Source of the DNA: an uncultured Pseudomonadota bacterium
Lineage (GTDB): Bacteria; Myxococcota_A; Bradymonadia; Bradymonadales; Bradymonadaceae
Length of the DNA stretch: 64,000 nt
NCBI GenBank assembly: GCA_913057905.1
Contig: CAJXPB010000006.1
Span: 235,332 to 299,331 of the forward strand
Direction: 5' to 3'
The position numbers and the translations under genes are program-made. Shown piece by piece: positions 28,493 to 40,632 of this stretch (its first letter is position 1; each line of letters opens with the position of its first letter). Under the pieces are notes generated by a model that saw only the letters and a list, made by a program, of their open reading frames with translations, had not been told where the DNA came from and did not search any database.

Positions 28493-29392
28493 CTAAACCC
28501 ACGACCGCGGATTCTTCAGCACCTCGACCATCTCCGCCTCCGGGGAGCCTTCGACGGGATGGTGATCGTATTCCCAGCGGGCGGTCAGCGGCAGGGACAT
28601 AAGGATGGACTCGGTGCGGCCGCCGGTGCGCAGGCCGAACTTGGTGCCGCGATCGTAGACCAGGTTGAACTCCACGTAGCGGCCGCGGCGCAGTTGCTGC
28701 CAGCGTTTGTGGTGGCGATTGAACGGCGTGTCGCGTCGGCGGCGAACGATGGGGAGGTAGGAGGGAAGGATCGCGTCGGCGGCTGATTCGATGAAGCCGA
28801 AGAGCTCGTCGGCGGGGCGGTCGTTGAGATTGTCGAAGAAGATGCCGCCGACGCCGCGGGCTTCGTTGCGGTGGTCCAGGTAGAAGTAGTCGTCGCACCA
28901 GGGCTTGAATTCGGGATAGAACTCCTCGTCGTGGGCGTCGCAGGCGTCCTTGAGGGTGGAGTGGAAATGCACGACGTCGTCCTCGAACAGGTACGACGGC
29001 GTCAGGTCGGCGCCACCACCGAACCACCAGGAGCCCGGCTCGTCGCCTTCGCCGCGTTCGAAGTAGCGGTAGTTGGCGTGAAAGGTCGGCACCATCGGGT
29101 TCTGGGCGTGCAGGACCATGCTGATGCCGGCGGCCCAGAATTCCAGCGAATCGATGTGCGTGCCGCCGCCCATCTGGCGGGCCGCCTTTTCGCTGAGTTC
29201 ACCCTCGACGACCGAGACGTTGACTCCGGCCTTCTCAAAGACGCGGCCGTCCTGCAGGACCCGGCTTCGGCCGCCGCCCCCGCCGTCGCGCTCCCAGGTA
29301 TCTTCGCGGAAGGAGAGACCATCGACGTCGGCGAGCGCCTCGCAGATCTCATCCTGTTTTTGGTGGACAAGCTCACTCATTCGTTCGCGCAT
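28493..29392 (-). CDS. hemF: Oxygen-dependent coproporphyrinogen III oxidase
   Basis: 299 aa, normal length. It decarboxylates coproporphyrinogen III to protoporphyrinogen IX using oxygen in haem synthesis. Conserved stretches are [50 protein letters not shown] and [30 protein letters not shown], read in sequence. It suggests aerobic haem synthesis. It stands alone, with REP-like repeats downstream. Confidence 0.96.
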   Translation of the reverse strand: MRERMSELVHQKQDEICEALADVDGLSFREDTWERDGGGGGRSRVLQDGRVFEKAGVNVSVVEGELSEKAARQMGGGTHIDSLEFWAAGISMVLHAQNPMVPTFHANYRYFERGEGDEPGSWWFGGGADLTPSYLFEDDVVHFHSTLKDACDAHDEEFYPEFKPWCDDYFYLDHRNEARGVGGIFFDNLNDRPADELFGFIESAADAILPSYLPIVRRRRDTPFNRHHKRWQQLRRGRYVEFNLVYDRGTKFGLRTGGRTESILMSLPLTARWEYDHHPVEGSPEAEMVEVLKNPRSWV

Positions 29393-29439
29393 GGCAGCCT
29401 CCTGGGCGGTGGGTGGACAAACGGAGGGTCGCGACGCAG

Positions 29440-30540
29440 TCAGTGGCGCACGTCGCGGACCTCTTCGCGGACCTTGTGGGCCCTGTTTTCGATCCGGCGG
29501 ACGTCCTTCGCGTAGTCGACGTCGCGGCCGGCGAAGAACGCGTGGCGGTTCAGATAGAGCAAATACCCGGCCATCGCAAAGTCGTCGCGCCGGGCGTGGT
29601 CATGGATGCGCTCGACGATATCGCGCACATTCTGACGAAGGGTCTCGGCGTTGCGTCGCGCACGGCGGGCGGCGATATCGAGGAGCACGTCGGCGCACAT
29701 CGATTCGGGTTCGTCCTCGAGGACATCCAGCGACTGCAGTTCGTCGATACGTTCGGCCTCGCGCTCCCATCGTCGGGCCGGGGATTCGAGCTGGCCGTAG
29801 TAGTTCGAGGACCGCTCGACCATCGTGACGTAGCGGTCGTAGAGGCTCTCGAATGCCTCGTCGAGACGATTCTTCAGGGTCCGAAGCCGACGCTCGGTCC
29901 ACCAGGTCTCCAGTTTCGACCCAAGCTGCCCCTCGACCAGTCCGTCGACGATGTCGGTGACACTGAAACTTTCGATCGAATCGAGGTCGATCTCGTCGGG
30001 CCCCTTGGAGCCACCCGGTCGGCGAAATCCACCCGACGGCCCGACCGACTCGAGATCCGCCGGCCGGCCCGGCTTACGACCGTCGGTCGTATTACCGTTG
30101 GTCGTGGTGTTTCCTGGCAGCAGTCGCCGGGAACGGGACTCGAGGGTGGGCAACGACCGGCGGGGGCCGGCCGCCCGGTGAGCCTCGAAGAACTCCTGGA
30201 TCGCGTCGAGCTCGTCGTCGATAAACGCCCCGTAGGAGCCGGCGGCGTCGATAAGTTCGTCGAGTCGCTGGTGGACCGCTCGCCGCTCTTCGGCGGTGCC
30301 CTCTCGCATCAACAACCCGTCGTGGCGCATCATCTCGAGTGCGAAGTCGCTGGCACCCAGGTCCCAGAAGACGTCGGCGATGGAGACGGCACGTCCGTCG
30401 GCGACCCGACCGTGGGGCCGCTCCTGCTGGAGCCCCTCGCGGAGCTGCCGGCGACGCTTGCGCCGCCGACGCACGGCCTCGGCTCCGCCGCCGGCGAGCA
30501 GCGTCAGCACCAGCGCTACGATTAAAAAAGGGTCCACCAT
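29440..30540 (-). CDS. Membrane-anchored helical protein of unknown function
   Basis: 366 aa. One N-terminal hydrophobic segment ([17 protein letters not shown]) is followed by a strongly basic stretch ([16 protein letters not shown]), so the bulk is probably cytoplasmic. A helical region (40-120), a threonine/glycine-rich linker (135-185) and a long helical, likely coiled-coil C-terminus (215-360) follow. No known domain or motif is recognised. It is 47 bp upstream of hemF on the same strand. Confidence 0.55.
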   Translation of the reverse strand: MVDPFLIVALVLTLLAGGGAEAVRRRRKRRRQLREGLQQERPHGRVADGRAVSIADVFWDLGASDFALEMMRHDGLLMREGTAEERRAVHQRLDELIDAAGSYGAFIDDELDAIQEFFEAHRAAGPRRSLPTLESRSRRLLPGNTTTNGNTTDGRKPGRPADLESVGPSGGFRRPGGSKGPDEIDLDSIESFSVTDIVDGLVEGQLGSKLETWWTERRLRTLKNRLDEAFESLYDRYVTMVERSSNYYGQLESPARRWEREAERIDELQSLDVLEDEPESMCADVLLDIAARRARRNAETLRQNVRDIVERIHDHARRDDFAMAGYLLYLNRHAFFAGRDVDYAKDVRRIENRAHKVREEVRDVRH

Positions 30541-30642
30541 TGTTTGAATCGATGGGCGAAAAATCGGGTGTAATTTGACGGGCCGAATCGGACGGGGAAC
30601 AATGCAGCCCGCCTGAAGACCGCTCTACTCAACTCCGGGCGC

Positions 30643-31641
30643 ATGGCCGACACACGTTTCGTACAACTTTCAGCAACGATCGCAGCCGCGCTTCTGGTGG
30701 CTCCACTTGTGTTGCAGGGGTGTAGCTGGGGCCGATCCTCGGCACCGGTCTGTCTGGCCGGCGCCCGCATGGAGGCCGCGGGACGCTGTATCACACAACG
30801 GGCCCCGCGCCACGCCATTCCCTTCAGGGCCGGGACCGAAACGAAGGTCGTTCAGGCCTACTCGGACCAGCGGACGCACAAGGAGGATGAAGCCTTCTCG
30901 ATCGATTTCAAGTGTGAGCCAGGCACGGTCGTCGTCGCCACAAAAAGCGGAGTCGTCTGGAACGCGCGTCAGGACTCGAACCGCGGCTGCGACGACCCGA
31001 GCTGCCAGGGAGATGCCAATTTCGTCATCGTCGATCACGGCGACGGCACCTTTTCAGAGTACCACCACCTTCAACAGTACGGCGCGCTGGTGGAACCCGG
31101 CGAGTCGGTGTGTCGAGGCGAAGCCATCGGGCTGTGTGGAAACACCGGCTACTCGAGTGGCCCTCACCTGCACTACGCGGTCACCGATCTTACACGCCGG
31201 ACCGTACCCACCCGGCTGCCGCGGTCGACGGCGAAGGACTTTCCGTTTGTGGTTCCGCAGCAGACCTACACATCTCACAACGAACGCGAGCTGGCCTGCC
31301 GGGGACACACCTACTCGATGCTACCGCGAGATGCCTTCGCGCAACAGGGCATCACCCTGAATCAGCGGATTCCGATCGCGATCGACTCGGAGTCGGCCCA
31401 GCTCGAGATCTCCGGCGAATACAATGGGCCGCACCCTCATGTGGCAGTCCATCGAAAACCCGTCGACGGAGGCAGTTGGAGCCACCAGTGCGTAGACCAC
31501 GACGACGGACGGTTCGAGACCACACTCTCCTGGCCCGATTCTTCGTACCCAGACGGGTTCTACTGGCTGATGATCTCCGGGGCCTCGGAACACTGTCAGT
31601 CCCCGGGGTGGGCGTGGAGTTACAAACTCCGTGTGCAGTAG
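30643..31641 (+). CDS. M23-family peptidase-like lipoprotein
   Basis: 332 aa with a lipobox (LVLQGC) after a hydrophobic N-terminus. The central LytM/M23 domain has the first metal-ligand pair in [13 protein letters not shown], the glycine-rich [20 protein letters not shown] segment, and the final HxH in [11 protein letters not shown]. It should cleave peptidoglycan cross-bridges, or act as an amidase activator if inactive. Many cysteines (for example [11 protein letters not shown]) suggest disulfides. A C-terminal beta domain follows. It overlaps no neighbour; leuS starts 109 bp downstream. Confidence 0.82.
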   Translation: MADTRFVQLSATIAAALLVAPLVLQGCSWGRSSAPVCLAGARMEAAGRCITQRAPRHAIPFRAGTETKVVQAYSDQRTHKEDEAFSIDFKCEPGTVVVATKSGVVWNARQDSNRGCDDPSCQGDANFVIVDHGDGTFSEYHHLQQYGALVEPGESVCRGEAIGLCGNTGYSSGPHLHYAVTDLTRRTVPTRLPRSTAKDFPFVVPQQTYTSHNERELACRGHTYSMLPRDAFAQQGITLNQRIPIAIDSESAQLEISGEYNGPHPHVAVHRKPVDGGSWSHQCVDHDDGRFETTLSWPDSSYPDGFYWLMISGASEHCQSPGWAWSYKLRVQ

Positions 31642-31750
31642 CAGGGAGACGCACCGGGATTCCGTGCTCTTGCACCGATCGTTGGTCTCGACTATCTACC
31701 GCGAGGAGTGCAATCATCCGGGTTTCCCCATTGGAGACGACGACGCCGAC

Positions 31751-34354
<2,604 letters not shown>

Positions 34355-34363
34355 GGGTCTGTC

Positions 34364-36550
34364 ATGGCGAGCAACATCGAACCAGAATCCGTCGACGAAA
34401 TCGGACCGGTGGGCGACGACGCCCTGTCGGAGCGCGTCCACAACATCGAGCCCGACGAAAAATACTACGGGCTCACTGAAGAGCAGCTCGTCGAGATCTA
34501 CCGCGACATGTACCTGTCGCGGGCCGTCGACGACGCCGAAATCCGGATGAAGAGCCAGCAAAAGACCTTCTTCCAAATCGCCGGCGCCGGCCACGAAGCC
34601 GCGCTGGTGACCGCCGGCAAGCTTCTGGAGGGCGGCTACGACTGGTTTTACCCGTACTACCGCGATCTGGGGCTCGCGCTGACCGTGGGCATGACGCCTC
34701 TGGAAGTCATCGCTCAGGGGGTCGGCTCCAAGGAAGACCCCTCCAGCGGCGGCCGGCAGATGCCGCACCACTGGGGCCACGAGAAGCTGAACATCGTCAG
34801 CCAGGCCTCCTGCACCGGCACCCAGATTCTGCAGGCGGTCGGAGCCTCCGAAGTCGGCCGGATCGTCCAGGAAGTCGAGGAGATGCAGGACGCCGGCGTC
34901 GAATTCGAGGACGACGAGGTCGTCTACGTCTCCATCGGCGACGGCGCCACCAGCGAGGGCGAGTTCTGGGAGGGCGTCAACCACGCCGCCAACAACAACC
35001 TGCCCGTGCTGTTTATGGTCGAGGACAACGGCTACGCCATCAGCGTGCCGACCGAAATCCAGACCGCCGGCGGCTCGATCTCGAAGGCGACTCGCGGGTT
35101 CGAAGGACTCTACATCACGGAGTTCGACGGGTGCGACCCCATCGAGAGCTACGGGAACCTGAAGGCCGCCGTCGATTACATTCGCGCCGGCAAGGGTCCC
35201 GCCCTGGCCCATGCCCACGTGATTCGACCCTACAGCCACTCGGTGTCGGACGACGAGAAGTCGTACAAGCCCGAATCCGAGCGCGAGGCCGAAGCCAAGC
35301 GCGACCCGCTGACGACCTTTCCCAAGTTTCTGGTCGACGAAGGGATCGCCACGGAATCGGAACTCGAATCGCTGCGCGACGAGATCGACGAACAGGTGAG
35401 CGATGCCGTCGAAGCGTCGGCCGACCTTGAGCAGCCCGAAGCGACGCCCGAGGCGATCACCGAGCACATCTACAGCGAGGACGTCGACCCGACCTCGTCG
35501 GACTTCGACACCGAGCCCGACTGGGACGAAGACCGCGGCGAATGCACGATGGTCGACCTGCTCAATGACACGCTCAAGACCGAGATGCGCCGCGACCCGC
35601 GCACGGTCGTCTTTGGAGAAGACGTCGCCGATGTCACCAAAGAGGAGTACATCAACGACGTCAAAGGCAAGGGTGGGGTCTTCAAGGTCACCCACGGCCT
35701 GCAGAAGGAGTTCGGCGGCGACCGCGTCTTCAATACCCCGCTGGCCGAGGCCAACATCGTCGGCCGCGCCATCGGGATGGCCACACGCGGGCTCAAGCCG
35801 ATCGCCGAGATCCAGTTTTACGACTACATCTGGCCGGCGTTCATGCAGCTTCGAAACGAGCTGTCGAACATCCGCTGGCGCTCCGACAACCACTACAGCG
35901 CGCCGGTCGTCGTGCGCGTGCCCATCGGCGGGTATCTCAAAGGCGGCGGGCCGTACCACAGCCAGTCGGGCACCACGATGTTCACGGCCATTCCGGGGCT
36001 GCGGGTCGTCCTGCCGTCGACGGCCGACGACGCCGCCGGCCTGCTTCGCACGGCGATCCAGTGCGAGGACCCGGTGATGTTTTTGGAGCCCAAGCACCTG
36101 TACCGCCAGACCCACAACAAGAGCCTGGCGCCGGGCCCCGACTACAAGGTGCCGTTTGGCAAGGCCCGCACCGCCCAGGAGGGTGAGGATCTGACGATCA
36201 TCACCTACGGCTCGACGGTGCAACGGTCCGTACAGGCCGCCAAACGCAGCGACGCCAGCGTCGAAATCATCGACCTGCGCACCCTGAACCCCTACGACTG
36301 GGACGCCATCGCCGAGTCGGTCAAAAAGACCAACAAAGTGATGGTCGTCTACGAAGACACCATCTCCTGGGGCTACGGCACCGAGCTCGCCACGCGTATC
36401 GGCGACGAGCTGTTCGAGTACCTGGACGGTCCGGTCAAACGGGTCGCCGCCATGGATACGTTCGTGGCCTACAATCCGACCCTCGAGGAGGTCATCCTCC
36501 CGCAGGTCGACGAGATCGCCGAAGAAATCGAGTGGCTCTACAACTACTGA
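34364..36550 (+). CDS. 2-oxoacid dehydrogenase E1, alpha and beta subunits fused
   Basis: 728 aa. Residues ~40-330 are the E1-alpha (thiamine-binding) part with [20 protein letters not shown] and [12 protein letters not shown]. An acidic linker (about 330-390) leads to the E1-beta part, with [38 protein letters not shown] and GPYHSQSG. The order and motifs fit branched-chain 2-oxoacid dehydrogenase or a similar pyruvate/acetoin-type E1. No E2 or E3 gene is adjacent, so the substrate is not settled. Confidence 0.92.
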   Translation: MASNIEPESVDEIGPVGDDALSERVHNIEPDEKYYGLTEEQLVEIYRDMYLSRAVDDAEIRMKSQQKTFFQIAGAGHEAALVTAGKLLEGGYDWFYPYYRDLGLALTVGMTPLEVIAQGVGSKEDPSSGGRQMPHHWGHEKLNIVSQASCTGTQILQAVGASEVGRIVQEVEEMQDAGVEFEDDEVVYVSIGDGATSEGEFWEGVNHAANNNLPVLFMVEDNGYAISVPTEIQTAGGSISKATRGFEGLYITEFDGCDPIESYGNLKAAVDYIRAGKGPALAHAHVIRPYSHSVSDDEKSYKPESEREAEAKRDPLTTFPKFLVDEGIATESELESLRDEIDEQVSDAVEASADLEQPEATPEAITEHIYSEDVDPTSSDFDTEPDWDEDRGECTMVDLLNDTLKTEMRRDPRTVVFGEDVADVTKEEYINDVKGKGGVFKVTHGLQKEFGGDRVFNTPLAEANIVGRAIGMATRGLKPIAEIQFYDYIWPAFMQLRNELSNIRWRSDNHYSAPVVVRVPIGGYLKGGGPYHSQSGTTMFTAIPGLRVVLPSTADDAAGLLRTAIQCEDPVMFLEPKHLYRQTHNKSLAPGPDYKVPFGKARTAQEGEDLTIITYGSTVQRSVQAAKRSDASVEIIDLRTLNPYDWDAIAESVKKTNKVMVVYEDTISWGYGTELATRIGDELFEYLDGPVKRVAAMDTFVAYNPTLEEVILPQVDEIAEEIEWLYNY

Positions 36551-36573
36551 GCCGCGGACATCGACGCACATAC

Positions 36574-36612
36574 AAAAAGGCCGGCGAAGCCAACGCTTCG
36601 CCGGCCTTTTTT
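36574..36612. terminator. Bidirectional intrinsic terminator
   Basis: A 17-bp perfect stem (AAAAAGGCCGGCGAAGC at 36574-36590) with loop CAAC and its complement ending in a T-run (36595-36612). Flanking A- and T-runs let it stop both the E1 transcript (plus) and the convergent pterin dehydratase gene (minus). Confidence 0.93.
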
Positions 36613-36628
36613 CATCGGTCGAAAACTG

Positions 36629-36910
36629 TCAGACCTCGGCGTTGATCTGTTGGGCGAGTTTGAAGTCCTTCTGGCTCAGGCCGCCGACGTCGTGGGTCGT
36701 CAGCGTCAGGTCGACCTGATTGTAGACGTTGAAGATCTCGGGATGATGGTCGGCGTCGTCGGCCAACTCGGCGATGCGGTTGATGAAGTCGATCGCCTCG
36801 GTAAAGCCGTCGAATTCCAGCGACCGCTCGATTTTGTTGCCATCGCGGGTCCAGCCCTTCAGTTCCTTCATCGACGCTCGGATCTGTTCTTCCGTCAGTT
36901 TTTGTGCCAT
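36629..36910 (-). CDS. 4a-hydroxytetrahydrobiopterin dehydratase (pterin-4a-carbinolamine dehydratase)
   Basis: 93 aa from ATG 36910, normal length. The family signature is ADDADHHPEIFNVYNQVDLT followed by TTHDVGGLSQKDFKLA. It recycles pterin cofactor or acts as a molybdopterin-like dehydratase. The frame continues upstream without family resemblance. No phenylalanine hydroxylase is nearby. Confidence 0.92.
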   Translation of the reverse strand: MAQKLTEEQIRASMKELKGWTRDGNKIERSLEFDGFTEAIDFINRIAELADDADHHPEIFNVYNQVDLTLTTHDVGGLSQKDFKLAQQINAEV

Positions 36911-37087
36911 CGGTGTCTCTCTCGTCACTTGAGTTACATGAGTGGCGCATGAAACAAGCCACCTTGAAACTGCGAGCGGAGCCCGCACCGTCAAGCCACG
37001 CATCCTGTTTGAAGGCTTGCACTTGCGCAGCCCCCTCTCCAAGATGGGCGCCGCCACACACTTTCTTTTTTGCAGAGTACGCAGACC

Positions 37088-38410
37088 ATGACTGACGAAC
37101 CCTCAGCACCAGAACTCGACGACGGCGACGCCCTCGCCTTCACCAAGACTCACCAGCAGCGCCGCGCTCGCGCCGGCGCCGTGACCACGCCTCACGGCAG
37201 CATTCAGACACCGGCCTTTATGCCGGTGGGGACTCAGGCTTCGGTCAAGGGCCTGACCCCGCGTGACCTCCGGGAGACGGGCTCGGAGATCGTGCTCGCC
37301 AACACCTACCACATGTATCTGTCGCCGGGGCATGAAACCGTCGAAAAACTCGGCGGGCTGCACCGGATGATGGGCTGGGATGGTCCCATTCTGACCGACT
37401 CGGGCGGCTACCAGGTCTTCAGTCTGCCCGATGTCGAGATCGACGAATCGGGAGTGACCTTCCAGTACGAAAAATCCGGCGAAAAGGTGCAGATGTCGCC
37501 GGAATTCGCCATCGAGATCCAGGAGGCACTCGGCGCCGACATCATCATGGCCTTCGACGTCTGCGTGTCGGCCGACGCCGACTACGATGAAGCCCAGGAG
37601 GCCGTCGACCGAACGGGACGGTGGCTGAAGCGATGCGCCGGATCCCAGACGCGCGACGACCAGGCGCTCTTCGGCATCGTCCAGGGCTCGGTCTTTCCCG
37701 ACCTGCGACAGCGGTCGGTCAGCCAGACCCTGGAGGTCGACCTGCCCGGCTACGCCGTCGGCGGATTGTCGGTGGGTGAAGGCCACGAAAAGATGATGCA
37801 GATGCTCGAGGTCACCGCGCCGATGCTGCCCGAGGAGAAGCCGCGCTATCTGATGGGCGTCGGCTATCCAGAGGATATCATCGAGGCGGTCGCCCGCGGC
37901 ATCGACATGTTCGACTGCGTCATCCCGACCCGGCACGCACGCTCGGGTCAGGTGTTTACGCGCCGCGGCAAATACCGGGTGACCAACAGGGACTACCAGG
38001 TCGACAAGTTCCCGCTGGACGCCAACTGCAACTGCTACGCGTGCCGCAACTACAGCCGGGCCTACATCCGACACCTGATCGAGGCCGATGCAATCCTGGG
38101 GTCGATGTTGGCGACGCTTCACAACGTCACCTTCTACCAGGACTTCATGCGCACGATCCGTCGGTCGATCCGCGAGGACGTGTTTCAGTCCTTCCGGTTT
38201 GCGTTTCTCGACGAATACCTCGGCAGCCAGAAGAAGGGCGACCTCGGATTTCATCGTCTCGAGGATGCCTACGACCTCGAAGACCTGCCCTGGGAGACCG
38301 AGCACTCCTGCATTCCCAGCACGGACATCCAGCGCAACCTCGACAAGATCGGCCCGCAGGACAACCTGAACTCGACGGGCGACCGCATCAGCGAAATCAT
38401 GAAGCTTTGA
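37088..38410 (+). CDS. tgt: tRNA-guanine transglycosylase
   Basis: 440 aa from ATG 37088. It exchanges guanine-34 for preQ1 in GUN anticodon tRNAs. Active-site sequences are LANTYHMYLSPG, LTDSGGYQVFSL and FDCVIPTRHARSGQVFT (nucleophile Asp), with the zinc site CNCYACRNYSRAYIRHL. Compared with the usual ~375 aa it has an unrecognised C-terminal tail of about 60 residues after RFAFLDEYL. One bp separates it from the downstream transglycosylase gene. Confidence 0.95.
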   Translation: MTDEPSAPELDDGDALAFTKTHQQRRARAGAVTTPHGSIQTPAFMPVGTQASVKGLTPRDLRETGSEIVLANTYHMYLSPGHETVEKLGGLHRMMGWDGPILTDSGGYQVFSLPDVEIDESGVTFQYEKSGEKVQMSPEFAIEIQEALGADIIMAFDVCVSADADYDEAQEAVDRTGRWLKRCAGSQTRDDQALFGIVQGSVFPDLRQRSVSQTLEVDLPGYAVGGLSVGEGHEKMMQMLEVTAPMLPEEKPRYLMGVGYPEDIIEAVARGIDMFDCVIPTRHARSGQVFTRRGKYRVTNRDYQVDKFPLDANCNCYACRNYSRAYIRHLIEADAILGSMLATLHNVTFYQDFMRTIRRSIREDVFQSFRFAFLDEYLGSQKKGDLGFHRLEDAYDLEDLPWETEHSCIPSTDIQRNLDKIGPQDNLNSTGDRISEIMKL

Positions 38411-38411
38411 C

Positions 38412-40619
38412 ATGCCCCCGTTCTTCAGAACTTCCGGTCTGATACTGGTCATCACGACCCTCTTGGCCGCCGGATCGTCGGCGGCGGCCTCCCAGGGGCC
38501 CGACGGCCCCATCGCGGCCGATGCGGCTGCAGATTACAGCCAGGCGCGACGCCACCTCGCCAACCACCGCGCCAACCAGGCCCTGGACCTTGCCCAAAAG
38601 CTGCCCGAATTTTCGCGGGCCGACTGGCGCCGGCTTGACCTATTGGCAGAATCGGCGATGGCCGCCGGGCGTCCCGACCTGGCTCGCCAACCCCTGAGCG
38701 AGCTCCGCAACGACGCACCGACGCTCTCCGAGCGCTTCGAGTCCGGACTGAGCCTGGTGGAGCTGGCGTTGCTCGGCTCCGATGTCGACAGAGCCGACGA
38801 CGGCCTCGCCTGGCTCGATGCGCGCGCCGACAAACTCGATGATGAGATCCGGCGCGACGCCGACCGGCGATATCTCAAAGCCCGCTACCACAGGGCTCGG
38901 CACGACCTTGCGCTGGCTCGGGGCAAGGCCGAACAAGCCCGGGATATCGCCCGGCGGCTGCGCATCGACTTTCCCGCCGAAGAGGCGACCCGTTCAGGCG
39001 GGCTCGCGCCTACCGACGACCTCGACGCCGAGCAGCGGTTCCGTCGCGCCAAATCCCTGTTTGCCGCCTGGCAATATCGCCGCGCGCGCCGCATGTTCGA
39101 GGAGCTGAAGGACCACCCGGATCACGGGGTCGAGGCACGCTGGCATCTGGCCCAGATCGGGCTCGACAAGCTCCGCGACCGGGTCGAACAGGCGCAGTCT
39201 CTTCTGGATGGTCTGTCGGACCCCGGCGGAAAACACGCCGAAGAGGCGCTGTATCTGTACGCCCGGACCTTCATGCGCCAGGAGGACTACGACCGAGCCC
39301 TCGAGATCCTGGACACCTACATCGACCGGTACCCGCGCGGTGGACACGTTGAGGACGTCCACTACTACCGCGGCTGGCTCCCCTACGACCATCGCGAAAA
39401 CGAACGCGCCATTGAGGGATTTGAAGCCTACCTCGACCGCTACGGATATCGGTCCGGCCGCTCCAGTCTGGTCTACGGGTTTCTGGCCTGGACCTACATG
39501 CGGATGTCTCGATGGGAGAAGGCCATCGAGACCTATCAGAAGATGAAACCCTTCGGGAACATGCTGGTGTGGGGCAAAGCCCTGTACTGGCAGGCCGAGG
39601 CATACCGCCGGATGGGTGACGACGCGCAGGCGCTCGAGCGGCTCGACCGACTGCGCGACCGTTATCCGGTGACCTACTACGGGGTCCTCGGTGAACAGCT
39701 CCGCGCACGAATAAAGGGCGACGATCCCCGGGCCTCGGAGGTGTGGTGGCCCGACGACAGCGGCGGGGCCGACGACAGCCCGAGACTTAAAGTAACAGAT
39801 CAGACCTTCCCGGCTCTCCCGGGGAACGTCCGGTCGCGATGGGCAGAAGTTAAAGCGCTGGTTCAACTAAACGAGCAAGAAATCGCCCGCCGTCATCTGG
39901 AACCGATTCGGCGACGTCTGCGCCGAGCCGTGCCCTCCGACGAGCGCGACCAGTGGGTCCATGCAGTCGGCATCTACGTTCGGGACTTCCACGAGATGTG
40001 GCGCCGCGCCACCGGCGGTTCGATTGCGGCGCTGCCGAAGCTGCCGGACCCCGAATCGCTCCGCTCGGTGATGGCCTATCCGAAAGCCTACGAATCGGTC
40101 GTAAAGCAGGTTGCCGGGGAGTTCTCGATCCCGACGTATCTGATGTACGCGATCATGCGGCAGGAGAGCCGCTACAGCCCCGCGCAGATCTCGCACACCA
40201 ACGCGGTGGGAGCCCTGCAGATGATCCCAAGCACGGCGCGCAAGGTGGCCGACGACTTGGGCATCGACTACCGGCCGCGGGCCTTTTTTCGACCCGAGGT
40301 AGGCTTCCGATACAGCGCATTCTACATGCGCAAACTACTCGATACGTTTCAGGGTAAGATCGTGCCGATGGCGGCGGCTTACAACTCCGGGCCGTCGGTG
40401 GTCGCCCACTGGTTCGACGAAAACCCCGACGCCTCGTTTCCCTGGCTCATCGAGGAATTCGCCTACAACGAAGGGCGCAACTACTGCCGCAAGGTCGCCG
40501 AACACCTAGTCCGGTATCTGTACCTGTATGAGTCGGACCCCGAGCGGCGCGCCCAGATCCTGAACGCGGCGTTCCCGACGTCGATCGACATCGAACTCCC
40601 CGACGACGTCGGGTACTAA
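38412..40619 (+). CDS. Lytic murein transglycosylase (SLT domain) with TPR-like helical region
   Basis: 735 aa with an N-terminal signal peptide (GLILVITTLLAAGSSAAAS). Residues 30-530 are a superhelix of TPR-like repeats as in Slt70, for example MRQEDYDRALEILDTYIDRYP. The C-terminal ~170 residues are an SLT domain: catalytic Glu ~585 in YAIMRQESRYSPAQISHTNA, then VGALQMIPSTARKVADDLG and AAYNSGPSVVAHW. It is an exo-acting periplasmic enzyme cutting glycan strands. The ATG follows the tgt stop directly, so it is probably co-transcribed. Confidence 0.92.
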   Translation: MPPFFRTSGLILVITTLLAAGSSAAASQGPDGPIAADAAADYSQARRHLANHRANQALDLAQKLPEFSRADWRRLDLLAESAMAAGRPDLARQPLSELRNDAPTLSERFESGLSLVELALLGSDVDRADDGLAWLDARADKLDDEIRRDADRRYLKARYHRARHDLALARGKAEQARDIARRLRIDFPAEEATRSGGLAPTDDLDAEQRFRRAKSLFAAWQYRRARRMFEELKDHPDHGVEARWHLAQIGLDKLRDRVEQAQSLLDGLSDPGGKHAEEALYLYARTFMRQEDYDRALEILDTYIDRYPRGGHVEDVHYYRGWLPYDHRENERAIEGFEAYLDRYGYRSGRSSLVYGFLAWTYMRMSRWEKAIETYQKMKPFGNMLVWGKALYWQAEAYRRMGDDAQALERLDRLRDRYPVTYYGVLGEQLRARIKGDDPRASEVWWPDDSGGADDSPRLKVTDQTFPALPGNVRSRWAEVKALVQLNEQEIARRHLEPIRRRLRRAVPSDERDQWVHAVGIYVRDFHEMWRRATGGSIAALPKLPDPESLRSVMAYPKAYESVVKQVAGEFSIPTYLMYAIMRQESRYSPAQISHTNAVGALQMIPSTARKVADDLGIDYRPRAFFRPEVGFRYSAFYMRKLLDTFQGKIVPMAAAYNSGPSVVAHWFDENPDASFPWLIEEFAYNEGRNYCRKVAEHLVRYLYLYESDPERRAQILNAAFPTSIDIELPDDVGY

Positions 40620-40632
40620 ACCGAGCCGGGAC

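Noticed and set aside
37103..38512. A 469-codon minus-strand frame opposite tgt.
   Set aside because: Antisense shadow of a complete tgt gene.
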